Shown here: piece after piece, positions 9,991 to 22,589 of the stretch | How the letters are laid out: every line of letters begins with the position of its first letter | Numbering within the stretch: position 1 is the stretch's first letter | Origin: Vicugna pacos | Lineage: Eukaryota > Chordata > Mammalia > Artiodactyla > Camelidae | Length of the DNA stretch: 64,000 nucleotides | Reading direction: 5' to 3' | Assembly (NCBI RefSeq): GCF_048564905.1 | Contig: NC_133001.1 | Location: 19,469,743 to 19,533,742, forward strand | Notes under the pieces: generated by a model | What the model saw: the letters and a program-made list of their open reading frames with translations, nothing else | The model's database searches: none | Told to the model about the DNA's origin: nothing | Program-made: the position numbers and the translations under genes

Positions 9991-12123
9991 GGACCAGTAG
10001 CACCCCAGTGCTACTTTGTGTTGCTTTGATTGCAGCTGGGTCAGATATCCAGTTCTACTTGTCACCTCTTAGAAGGGATACTGGAAAATCCCACAAAGGC
10101 AGCTAGGTGACTAGGGACCTGGATTCACCCTGACCTGAGATGCCCTTAGTCTGGAAAAGAGAATGCAAAAAGGAAATGATAAATGTCTTTGTTAGCAGGG
10201 TTTCAGGAGACATACTGAGGTAGAAAAGTGCAGCTCAAAGTCAATGATTCCCTCACCCCAGAAGGCTGCCCAGGGAGCAGCAGCCTACGAAACTCTAGCA
10301 AGAACAGGTCAGCCCCCTGGGCTTTCTGCACTGAAACAGGGTGAGAGAAAATATTACATTTGGGTGTGGGGAAGGCAGCTACCACCAGAGGGCAGCCACA
10401 CCCTGAGAACCCCAGCTGGCCGAACAAAGCAGCTGTACCTCAGGGTTTTGGAATGAAATCCTTGGGTTTTGGGAAAATGCACAATGTGGTCACTGGTCAC
10501 CAACAAATTGGGTAGATAGGAGAGTAGATCAGAATTCGGAGCCTGCATGTTCCCAGGGTAGCAGGTAATTTGGTCCACATACCTGGCCAGCCATTCAGAA
10601 TTCTCTGGTTAGTTTCTCTACCTAGAAAATTGGCTTTTTAATCTCCTTTCTCTCATAAGGGAAGCCTCCCACTCCTTTCAGAACAGGGTGCACTTGATGG
10701 ACTAGATTTACTTTTTGTATTTTAAGAGGCTGTTATGATCTCAGTCACAGACAACAGATGGGTAAACCGGGAAGAAGGTATGAAAACACTCCCAGGAAAG
10801 CTTTTGGGATGTCCTGATGTCCTCCAGCTTTGACCCCCAGCTATGAAAGCCTCCTCTGCAGGCAGACAACGGCGACTCTGTGACCTTTTAACAGAGGGGA
10901 TTTGTGCCGTGATTGATATTTAGGTGCTGCTACTGTTCATCGTAATCGGCTTGGCAGGTTTTCCCAGCTACTTTGCATATGATTTTTAAGAAGCCAGGTC
11001 ATCTCCAGTGAGAGGAAGAAGGAGGTATCTGGATGTCAGCACTAAGAGCTGGATGTCTCCCTGTGGAGGAGAAAATAGGTCAAATCCTCCTCTCAGGTTG
11101 CCTGAGGAGGAAGATGGAGCAGAAGCTACTCTGTGCCCTAAACTGGCTTGAATACCTGTGCCCCACACTACGTAGGGGAATTCGGGAGGGAAACAGAAAG
11201 TATGTGGTGGCCCTTTGAGGACTTGAGAGGAAGGGGGCATTGCACTGGGTTCAGGAGATGGCACTGGAGCACCTGATTTTTCACTTTGGAAGCTACTCTT
11301 TGGTAACAATCATAATGATCCCAGTGGTAATAGGCACCATCTAAAGTTAAACAGAAGAACATCTCCTTTCCACAGTGTTGAACTCATGTTAAAGGCGTGA
11401 TGCTCTCAATTGAAAACAATGATTTTAAACAGCAGTAATAACAAGAAAATAAGCGTGTTTTGAGATCTCTCCGTTTCCACCCCGTCGGGCACCCCTGCTT
11501 GGTGCTGTTTCGGTACGCAGAGCACAATGACATATGCAGCTCTTCACTGGGTATAAATGTTTTGGAAGCTGGCGTTGCTAAGCTATGGCTAATTTCAGAT
11601 GCAAAAATATACTCCTCTGAAAAATATGCTTGCTACAACCTTCATGCCACCTTCGACTATTTGTGTGGTTCCGAGGCTGAAAATGTATAGTTTATGCAAA
11701 GCTGAAGGGAAGGGAAAATGGAACAAATTCACATTGCTATGTCTTCTCTCTGTACCTTCAAATAATCACTCATTTACTCATAAGAGACGCTGAGCAAGGT
11801 CAGCAGATCTACAGGACACTAGATTTTTTCATTTGATGACATATTTTCCTTCGCAGAGACTGCATTTTTGAAAAGTAAGAAGTTAAGTATTCTTTATTTA
11901 AACTCAACGTGCATGGCTGTAATTTATTTGTATTTTATTAGTTAGTTTACACATTAGAGTTATGTATTAGTGTCTCTTCTATGTCAGGCACAGTGGTGGC
12001 CAACAGATTCTGACTGACCAAGTTTCCACTTAGAGTCTCAAGCCTGAGCAACATTGCAGTTTGATTGTTCACAGGAAAAGTTTATGATATTTTTCCTGGA
12101 CCCCCCCCTTTTTTTGACACATT
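9991..12123. other. Repeat-poor, GC-richer unassigned block
   Basis: This 2.1-kb block has no repeat I can name. The longest frame is 107 codons on minus (10986-11309); it is Ser/Pro-rich, has no recognisable domain and overlaps other frames. A CTCF-like motif lies at 10382-10395. Around 10880-11000 and 11500-11650 the sequence is unique-looking with mixed composition, so conserved non-coding sequence is possible but unproven. Confidence 0.5.
10382..10395 (+). promoter_or_regulatory. CTCF-like motif
   Basis: 'ccaccagagggcag' fits the CTCF core CCASYAGRKGGCRS at every position. Genome-wide, such matches are often bound, but binding here is inference. Confidence 0.45.
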
Positions 12124-12595
12124 ATATTAGTGTCCTATTGCTACTGTAATGAATTTCAACAAACTTAATGACATAGCAACACAAACTTACCTTACTGTCC
12201 TGCTAATCAGAAGTACTAAAATCAAGTACTAAAAGCAAGAGTGTGTTTCCTTCTAGGGGTTCTAGGAGAGAAATCATGTCCTTGCGTTCTCCTGGCTGTG
12301 GTCCCTTCCCTCATTGTCAAGGTCAACAGCGTAGCATCTTCAGATCTCTCTATTTCTCTCTCTCACATCTGCGTCCATCTTCACATCTTCCCTGATGCCC
12401 CTGCTTCCTTCTTATGAGGAGCCTTATGATTAAATAGACCCACCCAGATAATCCAGGATAATCTTGCCATCTCAAGATCCTTAACATAATCATGTTTGCA
12501 GAATCTTTTGAGCATCTACACAGGTTCTGGAGAAAGAAGTTTACATTAGGACGTAAACTTCTATGTGGGGTGAGGGAGTTATTGCACCTACCACA
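12124..12595 (-). mobile_element. MLT1-type LTR (ERVL-MaLR fossil)
   Basis: Read on the minus strand this is a MaLR solo LTR. The plus text runs 'tgtcctattgctactgtaat', 'ccttctaggggttctagga', 'agacccacccagataatcca' (12439-12458), then 'cacctaccaca' at the far end. It matches the reverse MLT1 order: 'gctgccgtaacaaa', 'ccttctgagggctgtgaggg', 'gggcccaccctaat'. Old and diverged, with no internal retroviral region beside it. Confidence 0.8.
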
Positions 12596-15500
12596 TTCAC
12601 ATATTTGAACTCATCTGCTAGTTAAAATTCCTTTGCTTACACTGTTTTGCATACTTCAAAAAATAAAGTTTCTTTAAAAAACGAAGTTTTCAAAAAAATT
12701 TTCCCAAAAAATGACATGAACAAGTTTACAGCCTTTGGGTCTTTGCATAGAATTCAGCACCAGTCCTTTGGACACCAGGGCAAATCTCCTAGGAAGTGAA
12801 TTTCTGGGTGTTGCAGAAGGGGATTGTTCAATGAGTCCAGATTTTCTTAGCACAGCACCCCAAAAAATTCAATTTTTCCAGCTAAAAGTAAAGGCTCTCT
12901 GAATTCTACTGGATAGTACTCTGGGGAATATTTTTGTGTGTTAAAATTATAATTGTGTTATTGCACATGTGCATATTAAAATAGAAAATCAACTTAATAC
13001 TTTGAATCTTAATAAGTTTTCCCCAAAAGGAGATTATTACTCATAGTTCACACTGTGAATGTGTGCTATCGGCAGCCTGAGACTTACTGTGACTCTTTAT
13101 TTCAATACTGAATACAAATTCATTTTAAAATGCATTCATTCTCCTATTCTTGCATTGAGGTTTATGAATTAATAAACAGGGGTTAGAATTTCCAAGGATA
13201 TCGAGACAGGGTCATATGGATTGTTCCTGTCAGAAAGATGCTTTGGGGCAGAGTCTGTCAGCCCATTCCATGTTTCTTCAGTTGAAGTAGAGGCCAGAGG
13301 ACCACATCTGAGCTTAGAGGTTGCTTTCCTCAGCCCCCCAAAGTATATGCTTTGTGGTATTTCTTAGGCTTTTCTTAGGCTACTTGATGAGGAGGAAGAA
13401 ATACGTGGTTCCCAGACTTCAGTGGAAAGGCAGAGTGGATGAGAAGGCATTGGGGGGGATTCCTAGATCCCCACAGCTACACCCCAGTTCACTCTGAAGA
13501 TGGAGGCACTGTAGCATGAACAGCCGAAGAAGGCTCTTGCTCTCCACTGAAGGCATTTTCTGCAAAATTTTGGACGAGCTATGAACTAGTGGGAAGAAAC
13601 CATATACATGTGCCCTAATACACACAACACACACACATGTATATTGAGATTAAGTTCATGTTTGAAGTAGCCAATGATACAGTGTCTTAGTATGAATAAA
13701 GTGGCCATAGAGGGTGAAGAAATGGAGTGAGTGTGAGGGGCCCTGGGTCCCAGAGTAGGGCCCGGAGCTGTGGATACTATGGTTTGTGCAAGAAAGGGTT
13801 TCACGTGATCAAGAAAACTCAGTTCTTGCTGTGGCATAGTCCTTCAACAATTGTATCACTATTCAAGAAGAACATACCTTATATTTGACATAAGATTGTC
13901 AAACTTCAGGACTTCCATATTCTTGGTCCAGATTCAGTGTCAGCAGAGACCCAGAGGCATCGCCTCTCAACGGCAGCTGTTGCTGGGAGGTATTGCAGCT
14001 TTTCTATCAGTTATCCTTTTGGGGCAACATCGTAAACTTAAGATTCTTTACTGACTGGGACTCAGATGGCTGGATCCCTCAGTTTGGGTTTTATGCTGGA
14101 GCGTTGGCCAAGGGCTGCGTATTAGCTCTCATTTTAGACCCCACTAAAGTATTTTAGCGTTGGCTTATTGCATTAGGAATGCTTTAAAACAAGAATGTTA
14201 GATCTTCCTGTTTTTCTAAAACACCCCAGTTTAGGGCTTAGACAGCATTTTTAGACAATATATTTTACATCAAAGACTGACCCAGAGAGAAATATAAATA
14301 CCCACAGTGTAAAATGCAATTTTATTATCTTTCTCCATAAAATTATGAAATGCTTTACACGTATCTTTTACATATGTAAAGACCATAGCCATGTATTCAT
14401 TTTCAGAAAAAAATACATGCCATGCATATACAGCTAGTATAGTGCATACACACACACACACATGCACACACACACCCTAGAGAAGAAAAATGAGGCTTGA
14501 GAAGTGACAGAAAGAGAAATAGGCAAAGGTGAGGAAGATGGGAATGGAACAGATACAAGTGGCCGGAAAGGAGACAGACAGCCTCATCTTTGCAGAAATC
14601 TGATTTTATAATTGTCTTGCTTCACTACTTTCAGTGCTTCCTATATTCTCTTGAATAAAGTCAGAATTTCTTAGATTGGCATTCTTTCTGAAAACCTACA
14701 TTCCCTTCTTTTTTCCCCTTAACCATCACTGCATGCATCTACCCTCTAGCTATAGTGAGAATAGTAAATAGCTACTTGCCATTTCTTTTGAGCATGCTAT
14801 TACCTCTGTGTGTGCTGTTCTTCTTATTTTTTCTTTAACAGACTTATGCATGAAATGAACAGCAATATGGCCCTACATCATTTATTGGGACCAAATAAAT
14901 TTGATGACCATTTACCCTGTTCCCACTCCACAGCCAGCCCCTTTCATTCTATTGATTAATCATTTTGATATCGATCTTAATGTCTAAATAAAATGCTTGT
15001 ATTGCAGCATCTTGATTTTTTTTTAGTTTTAGTCATCATTAGCTGACCTTTCCCTTTATGTAAGGATTTCGATATTTTTAGCTTTCCCATTGCTAGCCCC
15101 TCCACACGTGGATGCTCTTCCTATCCCCTCTCTAAAACTGTATGCACAATTTTAAAGCTATTGTTCAGCATTTGCATTAGTATAATAATGTAAACACTAC
15201 TCACAGGCGAACCAGTTAACCAACAATAATTGCATTTCCCTCCTGGAACTACTTTTTTATTTTACTGGGAGCTAGTAATTGTCATGACTTGTATGTGCTC
15301 CTCAGTAACTAACTCTTTGCCCGTTTCCTGAATCTGCTCTGAGGACGTTTAGTTATTTTACATATTCTGTCCCTTTCATCTTCCTGCACAGGTGCCTCTT
15401 CTAATGTTACCTGGCTGTCCTTTGTAGTAGATGCTCAGCTGTCATGCTCCACTCTCTCTTCACCTGCATTTAGTGATTCCCTTCAGCTCAGTCCTGTTTG

Positions 15501-15624
15501 ATTTTCTGTTTCCTGTTATCTCCTGTCTTTTTTTTCCCAGTTTATATCCTCATCTTGGTGGGGCACAGTCAGTAACTTTCCGTGAATATGCACATGAGGG
15601 TAACTTTTTTGAAACCTTGTATGT
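12596..15624. other. Unassigned 3-kb stretch, no gene seen
   Basis: Apart from a CA microsatellite and a short CA run near 13621-13638, I recognise nothing. Open frames (13419-13837 minus, 15431-15628 plus) are short and featureless. The segment 15300-15620 could be decayed L1 3' UTR continuous with the next feature. Confidence 0.45.
14448..14475. repeat. (CA)n microsatellite, interrupted
   Basis: This is a CA dinucleotide tract with one TG interruption. Confidence 0.9.
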
Positions 15625-15745
15625 TTGAAATTATTTATTATCTCACCCTGATTTCATAATGGAGAATTTAGAGATACATAGAACTCTGGATTGGGAAGAA
15701 TTTTTCTTCAGAATTTTGGAGGTAGTTGTACAGGTAAACATGGCT
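15625..15745 (-). mobile_element. L1 3' UTR fragment, antisense (tentative)
   Basis: 'agaactctggattgggaaga' and 'tcttcagaattttggaggta' (15709-15728) resemble the reversed older-L1 3' UTR motif 'agaattctaggttgg...cctcagaattttgaagg'. The match is short. Confidence 0.35.
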
Positions 15746-15899
15746 GGGGAAAGACATACAATCAAACCTGTTGGTCTCACTTAAAATTCGTGACCATGAA
15801 CCTCAAATAACCAGAGAATCACACTGTATTTTCACTCATTCTCCCGCTCTCCTAAATGCTAATTTCACAACCCCCCTTTCGCCTCATACCCCCAATATT

Positions 15900-16430
15900 G
15901 CCCCCCTCCTCACTCTCTGATGACTTTATGACAACTTCACTGAGAAAACTGAAGCAATCAGCAGAGATGCCGGATAGATTCCCACAACTATGTCTGCCCA
16001 CCTAGTGATCCAACAACAGGGTCTTCCTGCCTTGACCACAGATGGACTGATAAACCGTCCACTCTCTCTTCTGAAGCCTTTTCTTCCACTTGTACACTAG
16101 ATCAAATTTTCTCAATCCTAGTCAAGGATATATTTTAAAAGATCCCCTGCGCCCACTTCCTCTCCTACGTTGTCAAATTTTTCTCTCTCCAGTGAATCAG
16201 TCCTGTCTATATAGAAACTTTCTGTTTCTCTCATTTTAGAAAAAAGAAAAAAAAAAAGCTCCTTTCTATTAACGCCATTACTGATTTGAGGTCTCATACC
16301 TTTGATGCCCTTCACAGCAAAATCCCTGGGAAGGATTTTCCACTCACACCGTCTCCTGTTCCTTATCACACACTGATACTCATTCCGATTAGGCTATTGC
16401 CTTGACCCACACCTGCAAGTTTCTTTTTTC
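15900..16430 (+). mobile_element. LINE-2 ORF2 fragment upstream of the reverse transcriptase
   Basis: 'acttcactgagaaaactgaa' (15933-15952), 'cagagatgccggatagattc', 'cacttgtacactagatcaaa', 'cagcaaaatccctgggaagg' and 'gattaggctattgcctt' follow the L2 ORF2 order, coding in spirit for 'FTEKIEAIR...LDPIPS...NYRPISL...FQSGFCP'. Frames are broken. The vic SINE at 16452 cuts it off, and L2 resumes at 17200. Confidence 0.65.
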
Positions 16431-16451
16431 AATATAAATTATAACCTCCAT

Positions 16452-16575
16452 GTTAGCATACACAAGGCCCTGGGTTCAATCCCCAGTACCCCCTCTAAAA
16501 ATACGTAAGTAAGTAAATCTAACCACCTCCCCCTAAAATTAAAAAAATAAATAAATAAATAAATAAATAAATTTT
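16452..16575 (+). mobile_element. Camelid vic SINE, 5'-truncated
   Basis: The B box 'gggttcaatcccc' lies near 16473-16485, followed by 'agtaccccctctaaaaatac', 'ctaaccacctccccctaaaa' and an (AAAT)n tail (about 16541-16571). The A-box half of the tRNA head is absent, so it was truncated on insertion or later deleted. Its B box is closer to consensus than that of the copy at 6844. Confidence 0.88.
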
Positions 16576-17199
16576 TAAACTTAAAAAAAAGGGATTCTGA
16601 TTCTCAATGGTATAAAGAGATGGAGATTGGAGCTGGGGGAATAGTTAACCCCAGATTCAAGCAATAAAGACAACTGAAGCAAACACCTGCATCTTACTGG
16701 ATAACATGGTAATTGTGTCTCCGGATCTGCACTTGGGTCAGGAGGCTTGCAGTATGACAAGGAAAGAAGTAGCTATTCTAGGCATTTATAAGAACTGTCT
16801 GCAGCTGCTTGGCCAACTTGGGGCATATTTTTATGTATACTTTTATATATATAATATATATATTATATATATATATATATTATATATATATTTTACACAA
16901 GAATGTTGTATATTTTTATATGACCCAAAGTAACCTGAATATATTTATTTTTGCAACTTGAATGACACTAATTAACAGAATTATGAATGAACATGTCTTT
17001 AAAACTAGGAAAGAGTGTTGTATGGGAAGAGGAAGGTGACAGATGTGAAAATACCAAAAGGAAGCAATATTTAAATGAGATATTTTACGTTTTAAAGAGA
17101 AGCTGTCTTAATTTAGAATAGAAAAAAAACTGTATTGTTTGTAATAAATCACTGGGTCACAATTTTAACAGATAAAATATACGATAATTTTGCCTTAAA
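16576..17199. other. Unassigned sequence with TA microsatellite
   Basis: No gene is visible; the 75-codon frame 16706-16933 is produced by the TA tract. It sits between two same-strand L2 pieces, so it may contain unrecognisable L2. Confidence 0.45.
16844..16892. repeat. (TA)n microsatellite
   Basis: This is an almost pure AT dinucleotide tract with a few phase shifts. It is self-complementary and likely unstable. Confidence 0.92.
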
Positions 17200-17900
17200 A
17201 ATGTATGCTTAATATCACTTCTGTTTTTCATTTACACTTTGCCAACCTGGTACAAATTACGTGGTCTGGTATAGCAGATGTACCACTGGTCTTATGCTTC
17301 CTCTCTTGCCCCCAAGTCTATTATACATACATACGGGAATGCGAGTGATGCTTTGAATGTACTTATCAGATTGTATCGCTCCCAAACATAACACCCTGCA
17401 ATTGCTTGACATTCACCGTGGAACAGCCTACAGACTTCCGGCCACAGCCTGACATTAATCCAGCACCTGTCTTCCTTTGTGATCTAAACTCATACAGTTC
17501 TCTCCTTTTCCCTTACATGCCGACGTCATCACTGCCTTACGCCTTTGCTTCGGCTTTTCTCTCCTCCTGTATTACTCCTTCTCCAGACTATAGCTTGGTC
17601 GGTTTCTTCTCATTCTTCATTCTCCACAGAGAAGCCTTTCTGACCAATCCATCTAAGGTGCCACCCATCTCTCTAGAAACTCTCTATCCCATTAAGCTAC
17701 ACTAAAAGTGTATTCATAACATTTATTACTGTTTGAATTGATTGCATTTATTTTCATGTGTTTAATATGTATTTTCCTTTTCTAGAGTATGAACTTCAGT
17801 AGGGTAGGGACCTTGTCTATCTTGTTCATCAATACAGTCACCTTCCTAGAATTATAACTACATAGTCAAAGTTTGATAAATATTTCTTAAGTGAAAAGCA
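17200..17900 (+). mobile_element. LINE-2 ORF2 end and 3' UTR
   Basis: It holds 'gatgctttgaatgtacttat', 'ctctccttttcccttacatg', 'gagaagcctttctgaccaat' (17631-17650), 'acatttattactgtttgaat', 'agagtatgaacttcagtagg' and 'tagtcaaagtttgataaata'. These follow the L2 3' order: 'gagaggccttccctgacc', 'agaatgtaagctccatgagg', 'aataaatatttgttga'. The 99-codon frame 17406-17705 is a by-product. Confidence 0.8.
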
Positions 17901-18734
17901 TGTCAGAAATTAGTTGGCTTATATATGTACCTGGAACCACTTTTATAGATTTGTTTTTCCCATTACATTTCTGATTACACTTTCTTTTGTCTCTTATAGA
18001 ACATTTAACCTTCTTCATAACACTAAGGTAGTCCACTATATTGGAAATGTGATTTATTGTGTGCAAACCTTTTCTTAAAAATTTTCCCCACAGAATACTT
18101 TGCTATAAATGGGATATTTTGCTTTCTTGGTTGATGCACAGATGTTAATGTAGGATATCTCTTCATTATTCTCCTGGGTTAAAGTCACTGCTTCTTAGTT
18201 TCCAAGCCCTTTTTTTTTCTTTCTTATATCACTATTTATCTCTTAAAATAAGATAAATCTTATAAAATTGTATTTACTTGTTCACATAATTGGAAAGTCT
18301 AATTGAAACCAGGTGAACAAGCTGTCTGTGATAATATATAACCCACTGTGACGGTTTTGTGTTGCCTGTCAGAAAATTTCAATCCCATCCTTTGAGATGT
18401 TGGTATTAGGGAGAACTTTTCTGTGATAGCTTTAGCAATCTGCTCAGTGCTTCTCCTACTCTATCCATAAGGTTGCTTCCTCCCTAAGTGCTGTGGCAGG
18501 GCTCTTCATAATTAATAAGCTCTTTTCTGTGAAGGCACATGTTCTTTGCCAAGGCCCCAAAGAGTCCCATAGATTTTTCCTGGGAATCAGCCTGAATTCT
18601 TCATATCTGGCAAATGTGAACCAAATTCTGCAACTCTGAAAATGTGGTTCCATCTGGTTTTTATTCCATAGAAAATCTCCATGCTCTATGCTTCTGTTCC
18701 TCCCAGTATTTCACCACCGCCCCACTGTTGGGAC
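17901..18734. other. Unassigned AT-rich sequence
   Basis: I recognise no gene or repeat. The frames at 18456-18653 (minus) and 18644-18898 (plus) overlap and lack known domains. Confidence 0.45.
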
Positions 18735-18912
18735 ATGGTGCCTTTACCGTAATTTCTTGTCTAGTATCACTGTCTAAAATTTTTCTCCAAACATTTAAGT
18801 TCTGTGAAGGCAGATCCCAGGCCAGTTGTACTAAACTATCTACAGCACTGAACATAAGCTTCTGGAGCATAGTAAATGTACACAAAAATATCTACTAAAT
18901 GAATGAAGAAAG
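18735..18912 (+). mobile_element. LINE-2 3' terminus (probable)
   Basis: 'gttctgtgaaggcagatccc', 'tctacagcactgaacataag', 'catagtaaatgtacacaaaa' and 'tactaaatgaatgaagaaag' resemble the L2 terminal order, ending in the TGAATGAA-type tail. Confidence 0.55.
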
Positions 18913-21224
18913 AATGGATAGATAAGCAAACTCTTGCTATTTTTCTCCATTTTGATTTTTTTGACTTTGGTAAATACCTCTGAGACATCCTCCTGATGAG
19001 CTATTTAACAATTTAAAGAAAATGTTAACTCTGAACAAAATGTAAATCCAAAGATAGGAATGCAGTAATTATGGAAAGCAGCCCTAAGCCCATCAGTTTG
19101 AAAGCTGAAAAGTATTATCTTTTGATGCTTGTGAATGTGAGATTATTACTAATGTGAAAATGTGGAGAGTGCCAAAACATACAAAGAAATTTAGAGAAAT
19201 GTGACTTACTAGTCATCTTGTTATTGTTTTATGTGAGGACTTGTCCTATAACCTCTTTAGCTCAAAGAGGGTATATTCAAGGCATGTTCTTCTGAATCAG
19301 AGATCACATAGGAACGAACAGGAAAGCCCAAAGCCTCTTGCATAACACGTTTCTGTAGACGATGTTAATGGGGGTGTAATGTTTCTCTTCCACCTCCCAT
19401 TCCTCCATATGGAAGGCAGTTTATAGATAGTATTTTGTAAGCTAGTCTCAGGTCTCCAGTGAGTACTCATCACAGCAGGCATTTTCAAGAGGATCATGCA
19501 TCCCTAGCGGCTCATCGGAGGCCCCTGACGAGTTAGCTGACTCAAAGAACTGGGAAAACAACTTACCTTGCCAGCAAATGGGATCAGATCAGCGAACAGT
19601 AGCAATGTGCCCCACATGCTGTGGCACCTGCTACAGTCAAAGAAGCTATAATATAATTGCTGTTGGGATGAGATGTCTAACGAGGGACTATATATCAAGA
19701 GCTTCAACAGCTGTTGGTAATGGAAATCTCTTATCTTCTAACTGTGCCCAGTGCTTTGAGCGAGTCATACACAGGACATTCTCATAGAATTAGCAACGCT
19801 TTCCTTTGGAAACTTTATCAACGTGTACTTAGAAGGAGACATATTGAGAAAGTTCAGTGAAACTGTAAAATGCTACTGAGCCCCCCTAAAACAGAGTTGT
19901 TAGTTTGCCTTTTTTGGGGGGGAATCAGTCAAGATTGGTCTGTATTGTCAAGCCTACTAAGATAATTGTAATATAACTTTTCATGTGTTTATGTTGAATT
20001 TCCATCATTAGATCATAAGCAACTTCAAGGTTGGACGTGTCTGGTCCATAGATATGTCTCCTATACCATTTGTCCTTTCAACCTGTGTCTGCTCAATATC
20101 AGTATGTTCATTAGATTTTTGGTAGAAATAGAATGTACCCTGGGACATTCTTTCATGTTTATAACATCCAAACTTATTAAGGCATGCAATCTGATTGTCA
20201 GTATATCTGATACCAAGTAAAACTGATCCCCTCCTGTGCTTGGAAGGAGGAAACACATGATTTGCTAAGCTTGAGATTTAAACTAATATCTAAAAATCAA
20301 GAGATTTATTTTAAGGGATATTTTAAATAACTGCTAGGGCCCCAGTCCAGGAGACGGAGAACACAGCTATAATGCATCGCTGATGGAAGGATTTAATTAT
20401 GCCAAATCCGTAATGTTGGGTTTTTTTTTATATTAATGTCTCCCACATAAGCAGGTGAGTTTTAAGATAAAATACAAAGTCATTAAAGTCAGATGATGAA
20501 AGCAGATCTCGGTTATCCCCTCCACCACTGCTTGATAGGCCTTTGATAAATTTCTTTGCTGTGCTTTCCTCACCAGCTTATGGCAGGTCATCCTTGTACA
20601 TCTAGTTTTCTTACTTAATGCTGTTAGCAAATGATCTTTCTTCTAATGAGAAAATAAATCCCGTATTTGGCTGTAAAACGATGGGAGACATTTGTATCTG
20701 AACTGTCCACCTACAGCAGAAAAATCACATACGACACATAACATCCAAACTCTCCTCTTAACAGAAAAATAATACCATAAATATCAGACTTTTCATAAGG
20801 CAGGAAATGTGCTCACTCTGAATCAGTTATAAGACATCTGAAGTGTAGAGGAGGTTAGTCAGGGGAATGCCTGTATTAGGTGTCTCTTTCTCCTTTCCTT
20901 AATTTGATGTGGATCATCATCAGTGGGGCTTTGAATTTGCTCTGAGACCAAGCACCAACTTTATGCCTACCTGCTTAAAGGACCATCACGCCCTCACCTG
21001 CCTGTACAGGAAGGTTTGGGCATCCGAACAGCAATAGCGATAAAAGCTCAGGAAGTATTCAAGCCTTCAAAATAAGTGAGTCTTCTTTGTTCTTCAGTTC
21101 CTCTTGTAAAGTAGTCTTGGTCCCTTGCTACTTGCCTCCAGTGCTGCAGTACCGTGGATGTCTGTGTTTTGTCCCTGGTTGCCACAGTAGGTCAGTGCTC
21201 TTGTGCACGTAAATTTTTACCTTA
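18913..21224. other. Unassigned 2.3-kb stretch
   Basis: I can name no repeat and no gene. Small overlapping frames (19297-19787, 20008-20258) have no recognisable domain. The part around 20335-20630 is mixed-composition and could be conserved non-coding sequence. Low complexity is limited to short T and G runs near 19906-19921. Confidence 0.45.
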
Positions 21225-21412
21225 GTTTTGAACATGGCTACATATATATATTTAATTTTAAATATTCAGACAATCTTCCTTTCTCTAGAATGTAAACTCT
21301 TTGGTTTGGGACTTGTTTTGTTCATCACCGTATTTTTAGCTTTTCAAATAGTTCCTGGTATGTAATAGATACTCAAAAATAATGATGGAATAAATCAGTG
21401 AGTGAATGAATG
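21225..21412 (+). mobile_element. LINE-2 3' UTR terminus
   Basis: 'ctctagaatgtaaactcttt' (21283-21302), 'ttgttcatcaccgtattttt', 'gttcctggtatgtaatagat' and 'gtgagtgaatgaatgat' match the L2 end: 'agaatgtaagctcc', 'ttgttcactgctgtatcccc', 'gtgcctggcacatagtag', 'tgaatgaatgaa'. Confidence 0.8.
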
Positions 21413-22467
21413 ATTTTTGCTATTTTGGAGTGATATTTTGGGTGTTTGGAAAAAGGATATGGTTTAGGAATGCAGGTGTGTGTTTAGGCATTTAAACTTT
21501 TTGTTTGTTTTGGGTTATCTGCAGCAAATCAAGGAATACTTACTGCTTTTGCTCTGTCTCAAAGAGATATCAAAATAGAAGAGAAAAAGATTTGTCCTTA
21601 GAATATAAGATCGGATTTTGTGTATGTTTGTGTGTTTCTCCAAGGATTTCAAGCTTCTGAAGGACAGAGCCTTAGGATGTGTGGGGGGTGCAATGCATAA
21701 ACCATGTAAACTATTCAGTCTAGAGTGGTAGAAGGAAATTTTATGACTTTATTAATATTTAAATTTGTGAATTTCACAGTTGACTCTAGAAGGACATTCC
21801 AAATAAACTTATTTTAAATTAAATTTTAGTGGTAGAACTACAGAATCCAGTTTAAAAAAAAAAACATAAAGGATTGGGATAAAATCCTAGGAAATATCTG
21901 AATTATACAAGACCTCATTTCCTTTATGCACACAATATAACCTACCTGTCAACAGAAAGATTCCAGTGATTGACATCACATCACCAGACTGTATAGATCC
22001 AATAAAGTGCACTGGCTCTTTTGTGATTTGGCTCACCCCATCTTAACTTCCTACAATCCTGGCTTCTTTGTGAGGAGACATTGAGCACTGCTTACTGAGA
22101 GAGGTTGCTGAGGTTTCTAAATATAAAACAGCAGTTAAAATTTTATATCACAGACATTTTAAGTAAATTGAACATGGTATTGATTAGATCTGTAATCTAA
22201 ATACACTTACCACTCCTTGCTTTTCTATTTCGTTTTAATCCTTAACAGATGGTACAGAATTCATTATGGCTCAGCCAGAATTACAGCAAATTTTTCCTTG
22301 TCACCAGAACAACATTCTTAATTCCTTAGAGAATGAGTTAACTTTGAAACTCTCTTCGAAAAGACTTAACTTGTAAGAAAGCAGTCATCAAAGGTGCGCT
22401 TTAGTTTATTCAGCATTTCTATCTCATTCTGTCATTCTGGAGAAGGGGCTAATAAATTAAAAGCTCT
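21413..22467. other. Unassigned sequence
   Basis: No known repeat or gene. An acceptor-like pyrimidine tract with AG ends at 22248, before 26 open codons, but nothing supports an exon. Confidence 0.45.
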
Positions 22468-22585
22468 ATTCAACAACTATTTATTGAACAGCTCTGATGT
22501 GCTTGGCACTGTGCTAAGGCACTGACATACAGAAAAAGAAAGAATTTTACCCCTAAAGATACACATTTTATTGTGAGATATAAAT
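22468..22585 (-). mobile_element. LINE-2 3' terminus, antisense
   Basis: 'ttcaacaactatttattgaa' (22469-22488) then 'gatgtgcttggcactgtgct' is the reverse complement of the L2 tail 'aataaatatttgttgaa' and 'cagtgcctggcaca'. Confidence 0.7.
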
Positions 22586-22589
22586 ATAC

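Noticed and set aside
10986-11309. 107-codon minus frame in a repeat-poor block
   Set aside because: Ser/Pro-rich without domain; overlapping frames on the other strand and next frame; no splice or promoter evidence.
17406-17705. 99-codon plus frame
   Set aside because: Entirely inside an L2 3' region.
22230-22330. Exon-like site (pyrimidine tract, AG, 26 open codons)
   Set aside because: No donor, no homology and no partner exon. Such sites are common by chance.
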